Part shown: piece after piece, positions 1 through 7,861 of the stretch
Layout of the letters: every line of letters starts with the position of its first letter
Numbering within the stretch: position 1 is the stretch's first letter
NCBI RefSeq assembly: GCF_030929495.1
Contig: NZ_JAVFWN010000025.1
Location: 1-58,527, forward strand
Direction of reading: 5' to 3'
Source of the DNA: Nocardioides sp. LHD-245
Lineage (GTDB): Bacteria; Actinomycetota; Actinomycetes; Propionibacteriales; Nocardioidaceae
Length of the DNA stretch: 58,527 nt
The notes under the pieces: generated by a model
Told to the model about the DNA's origin: nothing
What the model saw: only the letters and a program-made list of their open reading frames with translations
The model's database searches: none
Position numbers and translations under genes: made by a program

Positions 1-117
1 CTACGCGCCTACATCGAGGGCTGGAACAAGCGCGCCCACCCCTTCGTCTGGACCAAGACCGCAGACGAGATTCTCAAGAAGGCCAACCGTCCAACAACTT
101 CAAATCCGCGCCACTAG
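1..117 (+). CDS. IS630-family transposase, C-terminal end (partial)
   Basis: The first 117 bases are an open frame ending in TAG at 115-117. They encode a C-terminal tail with the motif IEGWNKRAHPFVWTKTADEI followed by LKKANR, which is the usual end of IS630/Tc1-mariner-like transposases just before the element terminus. The rest of the gene lies upstream of the window. No terminal inverted repeat could be defined after the stop. The window therefore begins inside an insertion sequence, which is also a common point for an assembly break. The family call rests on this short tail only. Confidence 0.75.
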   Translation, partial: LRAYIEGWNKRAHPFVWTKTADEILKKANRPTTSNPRH

Positions 118-263
118 CTCCTTCGTGGGCAACGGGCTGAAAAGAGCGAGCGGGTGCGGAGATCTCCGTTCGGTTGTCAGATTGGTGACAAGTTTCCGTT
201 CGATTTGCCGACGTATTCCAGTGGACCTTCAATGCGGCCGTCGCCGACCGTAGTTTGTGGATC

Positions 264-596
264 ATGAGTCTGAAAGCTTCGTCATATCGCAAGGTCGTTC
301 TTGCTGGCGTGGGAGCGATGTTGATGATCGCCTCACTGGCGGCGGGCGCGACCGCTCTTGTCTATCAGGGCGGATATACCAAAGACAGCGTGCAGATCCG
401 AACCGGTCCATCCAGTAGTACGACCCTGGTGGCGCGGGGATACAAGAATGAGAATGTGTGTCTCTTCCACACAGTGACGGGCGAGAGCAACGGCGGTAGC
501 ACCACCTGGTGGTGGACGAAGAACGTCACGCGGAACAAGTCGGGTTACAGTCCAGGTTCGAAGCTCTACATAATCGGCCCTTTGAGCAGTTGCTGA
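264..596 (+). CDS. small exported SH3b-like protein
   Basis: A 110-residue protein with an N-terminal signal: basic residues (KASSYRK) then a hydrophobic stretch VVLAGVGAMLMIASLAAG. The mature part has VQIRTGPSSSTTLVARGY, the pattern of a bacterial SH3 (SH3b) domain, and a Trp-rich segment TTWWWTKN followed by SGYSPGSKL. It may bind cell-wall or other extracellular polymers, but the ligand is unknown. I start at ATG 264 rather than TTG 255 because it sits directly before the signal peptide; no strong ribosome site is visible. It lies 20 bp upstream of the next exported-protein gene, so they may be co-transcribed. Enzyme function is unlikely at this size. Confidence 0.6.
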   Translation: MSLKASSYRKVVLAGVGAMLMIASLAAGATALVYQGGYTKDSVQIRTGPSSSTTLVARGYKNENVCLFHTVTGESNGGSTTWWWTKNVTRNKSGYSPGSKLYIIGPLSSC

Positions 597-616
597 GAAA
601 TTAGAGGAAGAGTGAG

Positions 617-1099
617 ATGTTGAAGAAGCACGCGGGGCACAAAACAGCCGTTGCACTGTCGGTGGCCGCATTGTCGGCCGTTGTTGGATCCGGATGGGTC
701 GTCGGAACCGTCGCCCACGCTGATGAGGGGAATTCGAGCGCCTCCCCATCGGTGTCGAAGAAGGCGGCGGGGGACGTCATCGCGCAGCTCTGCCCCGAGG
801 GCAGTGTCCCGATGCTCGACATCGATCGCTTCCCGACCGCCGACACCGTCGGCGCTGACTCGGTGGCGGACGCGGTGGACGCTGTCGCGGTGAGGTTCGC
901 GGTCGACGAGGCGATTTTCGCCCCGTTCGCCACCGGCGGTGACGTTCCGGTCTGGGCCACGGTAGGTCGGTCCGACTACATCGTCACCCCGGTGGAGGGT
1001 GGTGGTTGGTTCGCTTCGCCGGCGAGATTGGAGGGCTGCAACTCCCTCGATGAGCTGCGACGGGCAGGCGGCCTTGGTGACGGCCAGACCCGGGATTGA
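617..1099 (+). CDS. exported protein of unknown function
   Basis: A 160-residue protein with a clear signal peptide: KKHAGHK, a hydrophobic core of about 20 residues, then AHA/DE as a likely cleavage site near residue 35. The mature part has two cysteines, in LCPEGSVPMLD and LEGCNSLDEL, that could form a disulfide. I do not recognise the family. GAGGAAGAG at 604-612 is a good ribosome site for ATG 617. The last third (from VWATVGRSDYIVTP) is repeated in frame after the stop codon, see 1100-1240, so the present end (RRAGGLGDGQTRD) is probably a product of that tandem duplication. It probably forms a unit with the SH3b-like gene upstream. Confidence 0.6.
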   Translation: MLKKHAGHKTAVALSVAALSAVVGSGWVVGTVAHADEGNSSASPSVSKKAAGDVIAQLCPEGSVPMLDIDRFPTADTVGADSVADAVDAVAVRFAVDEAIFAPFATGGDVPVWATVGRSDYIVTPVEGGGWFASPARLEGCNSLDELRRAGGLGDGQTRD

Positions 1100-1214
1100 T
1101 GCTCGGTCTGGGTCTCGGTAGGTCGGTCCGACTACATCGTCACCCCGGTGGCGGATGGTGGTTGGTTCGCATCGCCGGCGAGAGTGCAGGACTGCACCTC
1201 GCTCGATGAGCTGC
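951..1214 (+). repeat. tandem duplication, offset 156 bp
   Basis: Bases 951-1058 recur at 1107-1214 with about 90 percent identity. The offset is 156 bp, exactly 52 codons, so both copies are in the same reading frame. The first copy is the end of the exported-protein gene at 617; the second lies beyond its stop codon at 1097-1099. Confidence 0.85.
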
Positions 1215-1240
1215 AGCCGGGGGCCTCGGCCGCGAACTGA
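1100..1240 (+). pseudogene. orphaned duplicate of the exported protein's C-terminus
   Basis: After the TGA at 1097-1099 the same frame stays open for 46 codons to TGA 1238-1240. It encodes VGRSDYIVTPVADGGWFASP and then ARVQDCTSLDEL, closely matching the end of the upstream protein. It has no start codon or ribosome site of its own. The likely history is a tandem duplication in which the second copy keeps the original gene end (QPGASAAN) and the first acquired a premature stop. Suppression of one stop codon would yield a protein with two copies of the module. Confidence 0.65.
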
Positions 1241-1291
1241 CCGGTGCGACCGATCCGCGACCGACGGAGGCTCGTCACGGCGTCCGGCGCC

Positions 1292-2002
1292 TCAGCCCTC
1301 CTGCGTGAGTCCGGCGTGCATCACCTCGGCGATCAGGGCCGCGCCGTGCGTGTTCTGGTGGATGTGATCGACGGTCAGGAGCAGGCCCCGCTCGCGGGCG
1401 ATCGAGTCGAGACCGCGGCGTAGCACCCCGCGCCGGAGAACGGTGGCGAGGTGCCCCGCCGCGGTGGGCTCCCGGAACGGCACGGTGGCGGGTCGCTGGC
1501 TCGCCAGCTCCGCGACCTGTCGCTCGTGGACCGGCAGGTAGATGACGTCCTCGCTCGCGGCGAGCTCGGCGATCATCCGGCTGTACCGGGTCGACGCGAC
1601 GGCGGGCGCTGCGTTCGGGTCCTGGCCGAGCACGGGGATCGACGCCAGCGCGACCTGTGCGTCGGTCTCCGACCTGAGTCGCGCCACCACCGTCCCGAGG
1701 CAGTCGTGGAACCATCCGGGCGACGGGTCGGTGGGCAGGCCCTTGCGTGCTCGCCATCGGTCGAGGTCGAATCCGGGCAGGCTCGCTCTCGCGTCGTTGG
1801 TCCCGATCATGACGGTGACGACGTCGGCAGGCGCCGACACGACGTCGTCGAGCCGTTGGAGCAGGTTCCACGCGAAATCACCGTTGACGCCGAAGCGGCG
1901 TGCCGAGATCCGTCCACGCGTGAGGTCGACGAGGGGGCCGACGTAGTCGGCGCTGAGCTGGGCGCGGGTGAGGCTGTCACCGATGCAGGCCAGGCGGATC
2001 AT
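1292..2002 (-). CDS. SGNH/GDSL-family hydrolase
   Basis: A 236-residue cytoplasmic esterase-like protein. Block I is IGDSL at residues 7-11 with the nucleophile Ser10, block III is IGTND near residue 66, and block V is DHIHQN near residue 214, giving the catalytic Asp/His. These are the hallmarks of SGNH hydrolases, which cleave ester or thioester bonds; the substrate cannot be read from sequence. There is no signal peptide. GGAGG lies about 8 bp upstream of ATG 2002 on the reverse strand. It is divergent from the AraC-type regulator at 2053, so that regulator may act on the shared 50-bp region. Confidence 0.8.
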   Translation of the reverse strand: MIRLACIGDSLTRAQLSADYVGPLVDLTRGRISARRFGVNGDFAWNLLQRLDDVVSAPADVVTVMIGTNDARASLPGFDLDRWRARKGLPTDPSPGWFHDCLGTVVARLRSETDAQVALASIPVLGQDPNAAPAVASTRYSRMIAELAASEDVIYLPVHERQVAELASQRPATVPFREPTAAGHLATVLRRGVLRRGLDSIARERGLLLTVDHIHQNTHGAALIAEVMHAGLTQEG

Positions 2003-2040
2003 TCAGTTCCTCCCTGCGACGAAGGACTTGGGCTTGCCCG

Positions 2041-2046
2041 TAGATT
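2041..2046 (+). promoter_or_regulatory. -10 box, leaderless promoter of the AraC-type gene
   Basis: TAGATT lies 6 nt before ATG 2053 and there is no ribosome-binding site, which fits a leaderless transcript starting at the A of the start codon. Confidence 0.45.
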
Positions 2047-2052
2047 GGCGAG

Positions 2053-2886
2053 ATGGTCGTGGGTGCTGCGACGAGGGTGCTTGGGCAGCCGTGCCCCGCG
2101 TTGCGACGCTATGTCGTCTCGTACGTCGGATTCCGGCAGCACGGATTCGCTCCCGGCATCCACCGCGGTGCGCCGGGGCGGTCGCTGACACTGGTGGTTC
2201 CGCTCTCCGAGCCGCTGGACATCGTCGAGGTCGCGGGGTGCACCGCTCGGCAGGGCCGGTTCGAGGCGGTCGTGGGCGGCCTGTCGTCGACGGCGGTCGC
2301 CATCCGTCACGACGGCAATCAGCACGGTGTCCGCATCTCCCTGACCCCACTCGGTGCGCGGGCGCTCTTCGGGATGCCGTCGGCCGGGCTGGCAGGAGAG
2401 GTCCTTCATCTCGACGCCGTCCTCGGCCGTCGGGCAGTGGAACTCACCGAGCGGATGCGCGCCGCCCGCTCGTGGGACGAACGGTTCACCGTGCTGGACG
2501 ACGTCCTCGTCATGGCCGCACAGGACCGCTCTGCTGGCCGAGCTCGCGACCTGCACCTGCAGCCGGAGGTCGCCGAGGCCTGGCGGCGGCTGCTGAGCTC
2601 CCGCGGAGCGATCCAGATCGGGCACTTGGCGGACGAGCTCGGTTGGAGTCGTCGCCACCTCGGCAGACGGTTCCGGGACGAGATCGGCCTGACGCCCAAG
2701 GAGACTGCGCGGGTGCTGCGGTTCGAGCACGCGCACGCCCTGGCCACGAGCGACGACGAGCTCGCGTGGTCGCACATCGCGACCGCGGCCGGTTTCGCGG
2801 ATCAGGCGCATCTCGTGCGGGACTGGCGCGACTTCACCGGCTGTACGCCCACGCAGTGGCGGCGCGGCGAGACGCTCGCCCACTAG
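2053..2886 (+). CDS. AraC-family transcriptional regulator
   Basis: A 277-residue protein. The C-terminal 100 residues form an AraC/XylS double helix-turn-helix: IGHLADELGWSRRHLGRRF is the first helix pair, and IATAAGFADQAHLVRDWRDF with GCTPTQWRR the second. The N-terminal 170 residues are a sensor domain of the type found in the actinobacterial AraC regulators that begin CPALRRYVVSYVGF; the effector is unknown. It is divergent from the SGNH hydrolase and precedes a convergent cupin gene. Either could be its target, but the sequence does not decide. Confidence 0.85.
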   Translation: MVVGAATRVLGQPCPALRRYVVSYVGFRQHGFAPGIHRGAPGRSLTLVVPLSEPLDIVEVAGCTARQGRFEAVVGGLSSTAVAIRHDGNQHGVRISLTPLGARALFGMPSAGLAGEVLHLDAVLGRRAVELTERMRAARSWDERFTVLDDVLVMAAQDRSAGRARDLHLQPEVAEAWRRLLSSRGAIQIGHLADELGWSRRHLGRRFRDEIGLTPKETARVLRFEHAHALATSDDELAWSHIATAAGFADQAHLVRDWRDFTGCTPTQWRRGETLAH

Positions 2887-2900
2887 ATGCTCTGACCGGG

Positions 2901-3332
2901 TCACCGAGCGCGGTGCTCGGTACCGGGCCCCGGGGTGATGGTCAGAATCCGTGCTTCGCCCGCGGTGTCGACGGCATGCCACACGCCGGCGGGGTTGACG
3001 GTGGCCTCACCCGCCTGGAGCGTCACCTCCTGGACCTCTCCGTCGATCTCCCGGACGACGGTGATCGCTCCGCTGACACAGACGATCACCTCCTCGCCGC
3101 CCGGATGCCTCTCCCAGTGGCTGCCCCGGCCCTGCTCGTCGATGAGAACGACCAGGCGTCCTTCGCGACCGTCGTCAGCGACCGCATCGGCGTACGCCTC
3201 GAGCGCCGCGGGCTCGAACGCGAATCCCTCGACGGGCCGTGATCGGCAGCCGAGGCCGAGATGGAGCGGGGTGGTGCGCAGGTCGATGGTGTCGAGCAGC
3301 GAGTCGTTCAACCGAAGGTTCATGCATCCCAT
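2901..3332 (-). CDS. cupin-domain protein
   Basis: A 143-residue single-domain cupin. The first motif is visible as GSHWERHPGGEEVIVCVSG and the second as NPAGVWHAVD, with His/Glu residues placed to hold one metal ion. Proteins of this type range from small dioxygenases to non-catalytic ligand sensors, so the reaction is open. Two ATG codons are possible (3332, or 3323 with three fewer residues); the first is given. The gene is convergent with the AraC-type regulator, 14 bp apart. Confidence 0.75.
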   Translation of the reverse strand: MGCMNLRLNDSLLDTIDLRTTPLHLGLGCRSRPVEGFAFEPAALEAYADAVADDGREGRLVVLIDEQGRGSHWERHPGGEEVIVCVSGAITVVREIDGEVQEVTLQAGEATVNPAGVWHAVDTAGEARILTITPGPGTEHRAR

Positions 3333-3519
3333 CGTGGCGAGCCACGCCGGGGCGGTATTGAAGGAATGAGACTCCGGCGAGCGAGCAATGGCGCTCTCCG
3401 GATCGCGGACGTCGGCATGACCGCTCTCCCGGGGTGAGGAACGTCTCCGGTCCGACCGCTGGATCGACGTCGCCCCGGAGGGTGCTCGCGGTCCTCAGCC
3501 GGTTCTCAAGAGGGGCCCG

Positions 3520-3525
3520 TAGCCT
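3520..3525 (+). promoter_or_regulatory. -10 box, leaderless promoter of the Rieske pair
   Basis: TAGCCT lies 6 nt before ATG 3532 and no ribosome site is present. The likely start of transcription is the start codon itself, and the message would carry both Rieske genes. Confidence 0.45.
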
Positions 3526-3531
3526 GGCGCC

Positions 3532-4011
3532 ATGACTTCCTCCGTGAGCCGGAGACGTGCGCTGACCGGGGCGGCGACCTTCGGCGTCGGCGCCCCTCTC
3601 CTGGCGGCCTGTGGCGACGACAGCGCGGCTGCCGAGGACCCGGTGACCACCGCGTCCTCGTCGACGCCGACCTCTGCCGCACCTTCCGACCCGGCGGGTG
3701 CGACCACGACCGCGGACGCCGCGGCGCGTGGACTGATCGCCACCGACGCCGTGCCCGTCGGCGGTGGCGTGGTGCTGAAGGACGAGGAGATCGTCGTCAC
3801 CCAGCCCGCCGCCGGCGAGTTCAAGGCGTTCGCCGCCATCTGCACCCACCAGGGTTGTCTGGTGGGCTCGGTGTCGGACGGCTCCATCCACTGCCCCTGC
3901 CACGACAGCTCCTTCTCGGCCGCGGACGGATCGGTCGAGGGCGGCCCGGCCAACGGGCCGCTCGACGAGGTCGCGATCACGGTCGCCGACGGCGAGGTCC
4001 GCCGCGCATGA
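3532..4011 (+). CDS. Rieske [2Fe-2S] lipoprotein, Tat-exported
   Basis: 159 residues. The N-terminus has a twin-arginine motif (SRRRAL, residues 6-11) and a lipobox ending in Cys27 (LLAAC), so it is probably folded with its cluster, exported by Tat and lipid-anchored outside the membrane. A Thr/Ala/Pro-rich linker spans residues 36-66. The Rieske fold follows with CTHQGC (104-109) and CPCHDSS (121-127): Cys104, His106, Cys121 and His124 bind the cluster, and Cys109 and Cys123 form the usual disulfide. It is a small standalone electron carrier with no partner oxidoreductase next to it. It overlaps the next gene by ATGA. Confidence 0.88.
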   Translation: MTSSVSRRRALTGAATFGVGAPLLAACGDDSAAAEDPVTTASSSTPTSAAPSDPAGATTTADAAARGLIATDAVPVGGGVVLKDEEIVVTQPAAGEFKAFAAICTHQGCLVGSVSDGSIHCPCHDSSFSAADGSVEGGPANGPLDEVAITVADGEVRRA

Positions 4012-4433
4012 CGGGGATCGGCGAGATCCGCGCCAGCCGCCGCATCGTCTTCTCCGGCCTCGGGGCGCTCGGCGTGGCCGCCGCGCTGGCCGGTTGCGCC
4101 GGTGACGGCGGAGACGGTGGGTCGTCCGGTCCGCAGGTCGCGGCGGGCGCCGAGCTCGCGACCACGGCGGAGGTGCCCGTCGGCGGCGGCATCGTCCTCA
4201 CCGACGAGAAGATCGTCCTCACCCAGCCGACGGCAGGCACGTTCCTCGCGTTCACGGCCGTCTGCACCCACCAGAGCCTGCTCGTCACCTCGGTCGAGGA
4301 CGGCACGATCCGCTGCGCCAACCACGGTTCGTCCTACTCGGCGACCACCGGCGAGGTCGAGGGGGGACCGGCCGGCGGGCCACTGGCCACCGTGGAGATC
4401 ACGGTCGAGGACGACCGGATCCTCGCCGCCTGA
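4008..4433 (+). CDS. second Rieske-type lipoprotein lacking the disulfide cysteines
   Basis: 141 residues, clearly a paralogue of the gene before it: both share the PVGGG.VL.DE.IV.TQP segment and the EGGPA.GPL ending. It has a twin-arginine start (SRRIVFSGLG) and a lipobox ending in Cys30. The four ligands are kept in CTHQSL (Cys86, His88) and CANHGSS (Cys103, His106). The two disulfide cysteines are replaced by Leu91 and Asn105. Bacterial Rieske-type ferredoxins also lack this disulfide and have lower redox potentials, so the pair may work at different potentials. ATG 4008 overlaps the upstream stop, which indicates translational coupling. Confidence 0.85.
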   Translation: MTGIGEIRASRRIVFSGLGALGVAAALAGCAGDGGDGGSSGPQVAAGAELATTAEVPVGGGIVLTDEKIVLTQPTAGTFLAFTAVCTHQSLLVTSVEDGTIRCANHGSSYSATTGEVEGGPAGGPLATVEITVEDDRILAA

Positions 4434-4434
4434 G

Positions 4435-4447
4435 CCAGCCTGGCTGG
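4435..4447. terminator. weak hairpin after the Rieske pair
   Basis: CCAGC-CTG-GCTGG directly follows the stop at 4433, in the gap between convergent genes. The stem is short and there is no T-tract, so this is only a candidate. Confidence 0.25.
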
Positions 4448-4518
4448 GCAGCGGCGGCGTCGAATGACACGAGCCGCAGGTTCTGGAGTCGAGGAACCTG
4501 CGGTGGGTGTCGCTCGGT

Positions 4519-5811
4519 TCATCGCCCGGCGGCGGCCGGTGCCGCCGCCGCTCGCCAGCGCTGGTCCCGCGGAGCGGCCCGCCGGTCCAGCCGGGCGTCG
4601 AGGACCAGTCGGGCATCGTCGTACCGGCCGGCCCGGAGCAGCGCGGCGATCCGGGCCTCCTCGACGATCTCGCGCTGGGCGTCGGAGCCGCCGAGGCGCC
4701 AGGTCGACCCGCTCAGCGCGGCGAGACGGTCGGCGGCTGCCGAGCAGCTGCCCGCCGCCAGCAGCCCGAGGGCTGCGGCGAGGGGCGCGACGACCTCGCG
4801 GTGCGTGGGGTTGGAGTGCCCGGCGCACCAGGTGGCGAGGCGCTGGAGGCCGGGCCGGTCGTCGACGGCCAGCAGGGCGACCGCGGCGTGCAGGCCGAGG
4901 AAGGCCGTGCCCGGCCGCTCGAGGACCCCGCGGCCGGTGCTGGCGACCACCTCGTCGAGCGAGGGCACGTCGGTCGCATCGGGGGTGATCGCCCATCGGA
5001 ACAGCAGCGAGCCGCTGTCGACGAGCGCTCGGCAGCCGACGGCGTGGCGAGGCTGGAGCTGCGCGTCGTACCGCGCCCGCACGGCGGCCAGGTCACCGAC
5101 CGAGAGCTCGTGGAGGGCGGCGTGCCACGAGAAGTGGGTGAGGCTGTCCGTCGCGGCTCCGTCGCCGTCGATCCAGGCGTCCATCCAGGTCAGCCCGGCC
5201 ACGTGGTCGCCCGTCTCGTAGTGGGCGTGCGCCCGGGCATGGGCGGCGTGCCCGCCGGACGGTTCGGCGCTCAGGGAGCGGCACGACAGGTCCATCGCCT
5301 CGTCGAAGCGCCGCTGCTCCTGGCGCACGAACGCCATCAGCCCGGTGATCCACGGATCGTCGCCGTACGCCGGCGCCGCGTCCTCGACGATCCGCCAGGC
5401 CGTCTCCGGGACGTCGGTCACACCGGCGAAGGCGATGGTCGGCATCGCGACGGAGAGCAGCAGCGCGTCCCGTGGGTACGACGCCAGGTGGGCCACCAGG
5501 GGAGCGGGGTCGCCCTGCAGGTGCCGCTCGATCGCGTGCACGTGGCTGCGCTCCCGCTCGGTCGCCCGGGCGGCGTGCAGCCGGGCGTCGGCAAGACGGG
5601 CCGTGAGGTCGACCTCCACGCACATCTCGTGCCCGAGCAGGGCGAGGGCCGCATGACCCACGGCGAAGGTCGGGTCGAGGGCGATCGCCGTGGCGATCCG
5701 GTCGGCGGCGCCGGTGCGCAGCCGGAGCAGGTCACGGATGCCGCCGACGTAGGCGTCGGCGGCCAGGGGCCCGGTGGTGAGCTCGTAGCCGTAGGCGTCC
5801 CGACATCGCAT
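4519..5811 (-). CDS. TTC38-like tetratricopeptide-repeat protein
   Basis: 430 residues, soluble and Ala-rich, made of helical TPR-like repeats. It carries TTC38-family signatures: YGYELTTGPLAADAY at the start, ALDPTFAVGHAALAL, a YGDDPWITGLMAF segment and the characteristic HFSWHAALHELSVGD near the middle. The family is found from bacteria to animals without a defined biochemical role; the repeats suggest protein binding. I begin at ATG 5811 (MRCRDAYG) rather than further upstream because similarity starts there and the region before it is AT-rich and promoter-like. It is divergent from uvrC. Confidence 0.75.
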   Translation of the reverse strand: MRCRDAYGYELTTGPLAADAYVGGIRDLLRLRTGAADRIATAIALDPTFAVGHAALALLGHEMCVEVDLTARLADARLHAARATERERSHVHAIERHLQGDPAPLVAHLASYPRDALLLSVAMPTIAFAGVTDVPETAWRIVEDAAPAYGDDPWITGLMAFVRQEQRRFDEAMDLSCRSLSAEPSGGHAAHARAHAHYETGDHVAGLTWMDAWIDGDGAATDSLTHFSWHAALHELSVGDLAAVRARYDAQLQPRHAVGCRALVDSGSLLFRWAITPDATDVPSLDEVVASTGRGVLERPGTAFLGLHAAVALLAVDDRPGLQRLATWCAGHSNPTHREVVAPLAAALGLLAAGSCSAAADRLAALSGSTWRLGGSDAQREIVEEARIAALLRAGRYDDARLVLDARLDRRAAPRDQRWRAAAAPAAAGR

Positions 5812-5889
5812 ATGTCTAGTAAAGCACGCGACTAAAGATGCTATGGAAGGACGGCCGGTCCGTGTCCGGTCCGTGTCGGTGGTGGTCCG

Positions 5890-5895
5890 TAGGGT
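5890..5895 (+). promoter_or_regulatory. -10 box, leaderless promoter of uvrC
   Basis: TAGGGT is followed by 7 nt and then GTG 5903, with no ribosome site between. This spacing also supports GTG 5903 as the true uvrC start. Confidence 0.5.
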
Positions 5896-5902
5896 TGGCG
5901 TC

Positions 5903-7861
5903 GTGTCACCCGCGCTGTCGTACCGGCCCAAGCCCGGCTCGATCCCCACTCAGCCGGGGGTCTACCGGTTCCGCGACCGCACCCAGCGGGTCATCTACGT
6001 CGGCAAGGCCAAGAACCTCCGGGCCCGCCTGTCCTCGTACTTCCAGGACATCGGCAACCTCCACCCGCGCACCGCGAGCATGGTCACGACGGCGACCTCG
6101 GTGGAGTGGACCGTCGTCGGCACCGAGGTCGAGGCGCTGCAGCTGGAGTACTCCTGGATCAAGGAGTTCGACCCGCGCTTCAATGTGAAGTACCGCGACG
6201 ACAAGTCCTACCCGTGGCTCGCGGTCACCGTGTCCGAGGAGTTCCCGCGGGTCATGGTGGGGCGCGGCGCGAAGCGCAAGGGCACCCGCTACTTCGGCCC
6301 CTACGGCCATGCCTGGGCGATCCGTGAGACCGTCGACATCCTGCTGCGCGTCTTCCCCATGCGCTCGTGCAGCAACGGTGTGTTCAAGCGCTCCAGCCAG
6401 ATCGGGCGTCCGTGCCTGCTCGGCTACATCGACAAGTGCTCGGCGCCGTGCGTCGGCAACGTGTCGCCCGAGGATCACCGCGCGATCGTCGACGACTTCT
6501 GCGAGTTCATGGCCGGCCGCACCCGGCCGTTCATGAAGCGCATCGAGCAGGAGATGTACGCCGCCTCCGACGCGCTCGACTTCGAGAAGGCGGCGCGGCT
6601 GCGCGACGACCTCGGCGCGATGAACAAGGCACTGGAGAAGCAGGCCGTCGTCTTCGGCGACGGCTCGGACGCCGACGTGATCGCGCTCGCCGAGGACCCG
6701 CTCGAGGTCGCGGTCCAGGTGTTCTACGTCCGCGGCGGCCGGATCCGTGGCCAGCGCGGCTGGGTCGCCGACCGCACCGACGACGGCGACGCGGCGGCGC
6801 TGGTCGAGGACTTCCTGCTCCAGCTGTACGCCGGAGTCGCGCCGGAGGACGTCCGCGACGCCGTACCGCGCGAGATCCTGGTGCCCGCGCTGCCGGCCGA
6901 GCACGAGACCTTCGAGCAGCTGCTGTCCGACCTGCGCGGGTCGAAGGTGGAGATCCGGGTGCCGCAGCGCGGCGACAAGAGGACCCTTCAGGAGACGGTC
7001 GCGCGCAACGCCACCGAGTCGCTCGCGCTCCACAAGACCAAGCGCGCCAGCGACCTCACCACCCGCAACCGGGCGCTCACCGAGATCGCCGAGGCGCTCG
7101 ACCTCGACGAGGCGCCACTGCGCATCGAGTGCTACGACGTCTCCCACATCCAGGGCACCGAGATCGTCGCGTCGATGGTCGTCTTCGAGGACGGGCTCGC
7201 GCGCAAGGGCGAGTACCGCCGTTTCGTGATCAAGGATCAGGACGGCTCCGACGACGTCAAGGCGATGCACGAGGTGATCACCCGCCGGTTCCGCCGCCTG
7301 CTCGACGAGCAGGCGCGCTCCGAGCTGCGGCCGGGCGACCCGGGGGCCGGCACCGGCCCGATGCTCGTGGACCCCGACACCGGCCGACCGCGGAAGTTCG
7401 CCTACGCGCCCGGGCTGGTCGTGGTTGACGGCGGTGCGCCCCAGGTCGCGGCCGCTCAACGGGCCCTCGACGAGCTCGGCATCGACGACATCCCGATCTG
7501 TGGCCTGGCCAAGCGGCTCGAGGAGGTCTGGGTGCCGGGCGAGGAGGATCCGGTGATCCTGCCGCGCACCTCGGAGGGCCTCTACCTCCTCCAGCGGGTC
7601 CGCGACGAGGCGCACCGCTTCGCGATCACCCACCACCGCAACCGCCGTTCGAAGTCGATGGTCGAGAGCCTGCTGGACGACGTCCCCGGGCTCGGCGAGG
7701 TGCGCCGCCGGACGCTGCTGCGCCATTTCGGCTCGCTGCGCAAGCTGCGCGCGGCCACGGTCGAGGAGATCGCGGCGGTGCCCGGCGTCGGCCCCCGCAC
7801 GGCAGGTGCCATCAAGGAGGCCCTGGGCGGGGGCACTGGGCACAATGACGCCCATGGATGA
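5903..7861 (+). CDS. uvrC: UvrABC excinuclease subunit C
   Basis: 652 residues, normal for UvrC. It makes both incisions around DNA lesions once UvrA and UvrB have bound. The GIY-YIG nuclease domain is at the N-terminus (GVYRFRDRTQRVIYVGKAKN), then a Cys-rich segment and a UVR domain that binds UvrB (near residues 205-240). The RNase H-like second nuclease domain contains CYDVSHIQGTEIVASMV and VVVDGGAPQV, and a helix-hairpin-helix pair (VPGLGEVRR, VPGVGPRTAG) ends the protein. I prefer GTG 5903 to ATG 5843: the extra 20 residues look non-coding and a -10 box sits within them. It overlaps rapZ by 8 nt. Confidence 0.95.
   Translation: MSPALSYRPKPGSIPTQPGVYRFRDRTQRVIYVGKAKNLRARLSSYFQDIGNLHPRTASMVTTATSVEWTVVGTEVEALQLEYSWIKEFDPRFNVKYRDDKSYPWLAVTVSEEFPRVMVGRGAKRKGTRYFGPYGHAWAIRETVDILLRVFPMRSCSNGVFKRSSQIGRPCLLGYIDKCSAPCVGNVSPEDHRAIVDDFCEFMAGRTRPFMKRIEQEMYAASDALDFEKAARLRDDLGAMNKALEKQAVVFGDGSDADVIALAEDPLEVAVQVFYVRGGRIRGQRGWVADRTDDGDAAALVEDFLLQLYAGVAPEDVRDAVPREILVPALPAEHETFEQLLSDLRGSKVEIRVPQRGDKRTLQETVARNATESLALHKTKRASDLTTRNRALTEIAEALDLDEAPLRIECYDVSHIQGTEIVASMVVFEDGLARKGEYRRFVIKDQDGSDDVKAMHEVITRRFRRLLDEQARSELRPGDPGAGTGPMLVDPDTGRPRKFAYAPGLVVVDGGAPQVAAAQRALDELGIDDIPICGLAKRLEEVWVPGEEDPVILPRTSEGLYLLQRVRDEAHRFAITHHRNRRSKSMVESLLDDVPGLGEVRRRTLLRHFGSLRKLRAATVEEIAAVPGVGPRTAGAIKEALGGGTGHNDAHG

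Noticed and set aside
118..263. Two TCCGTTCG words 30 bp apart (165 and 195) as another array
   Set aside because: Only two short imperfect copies near an IS end; too weak to count with the 31-32-bp arrays.
5843..5902. ATG 5843 as uvrC start
   Set aside because: The extra 20 codons do not resemble UvrC N-termini and contain the TAGGGT promoter box of the GTG 5903 start.
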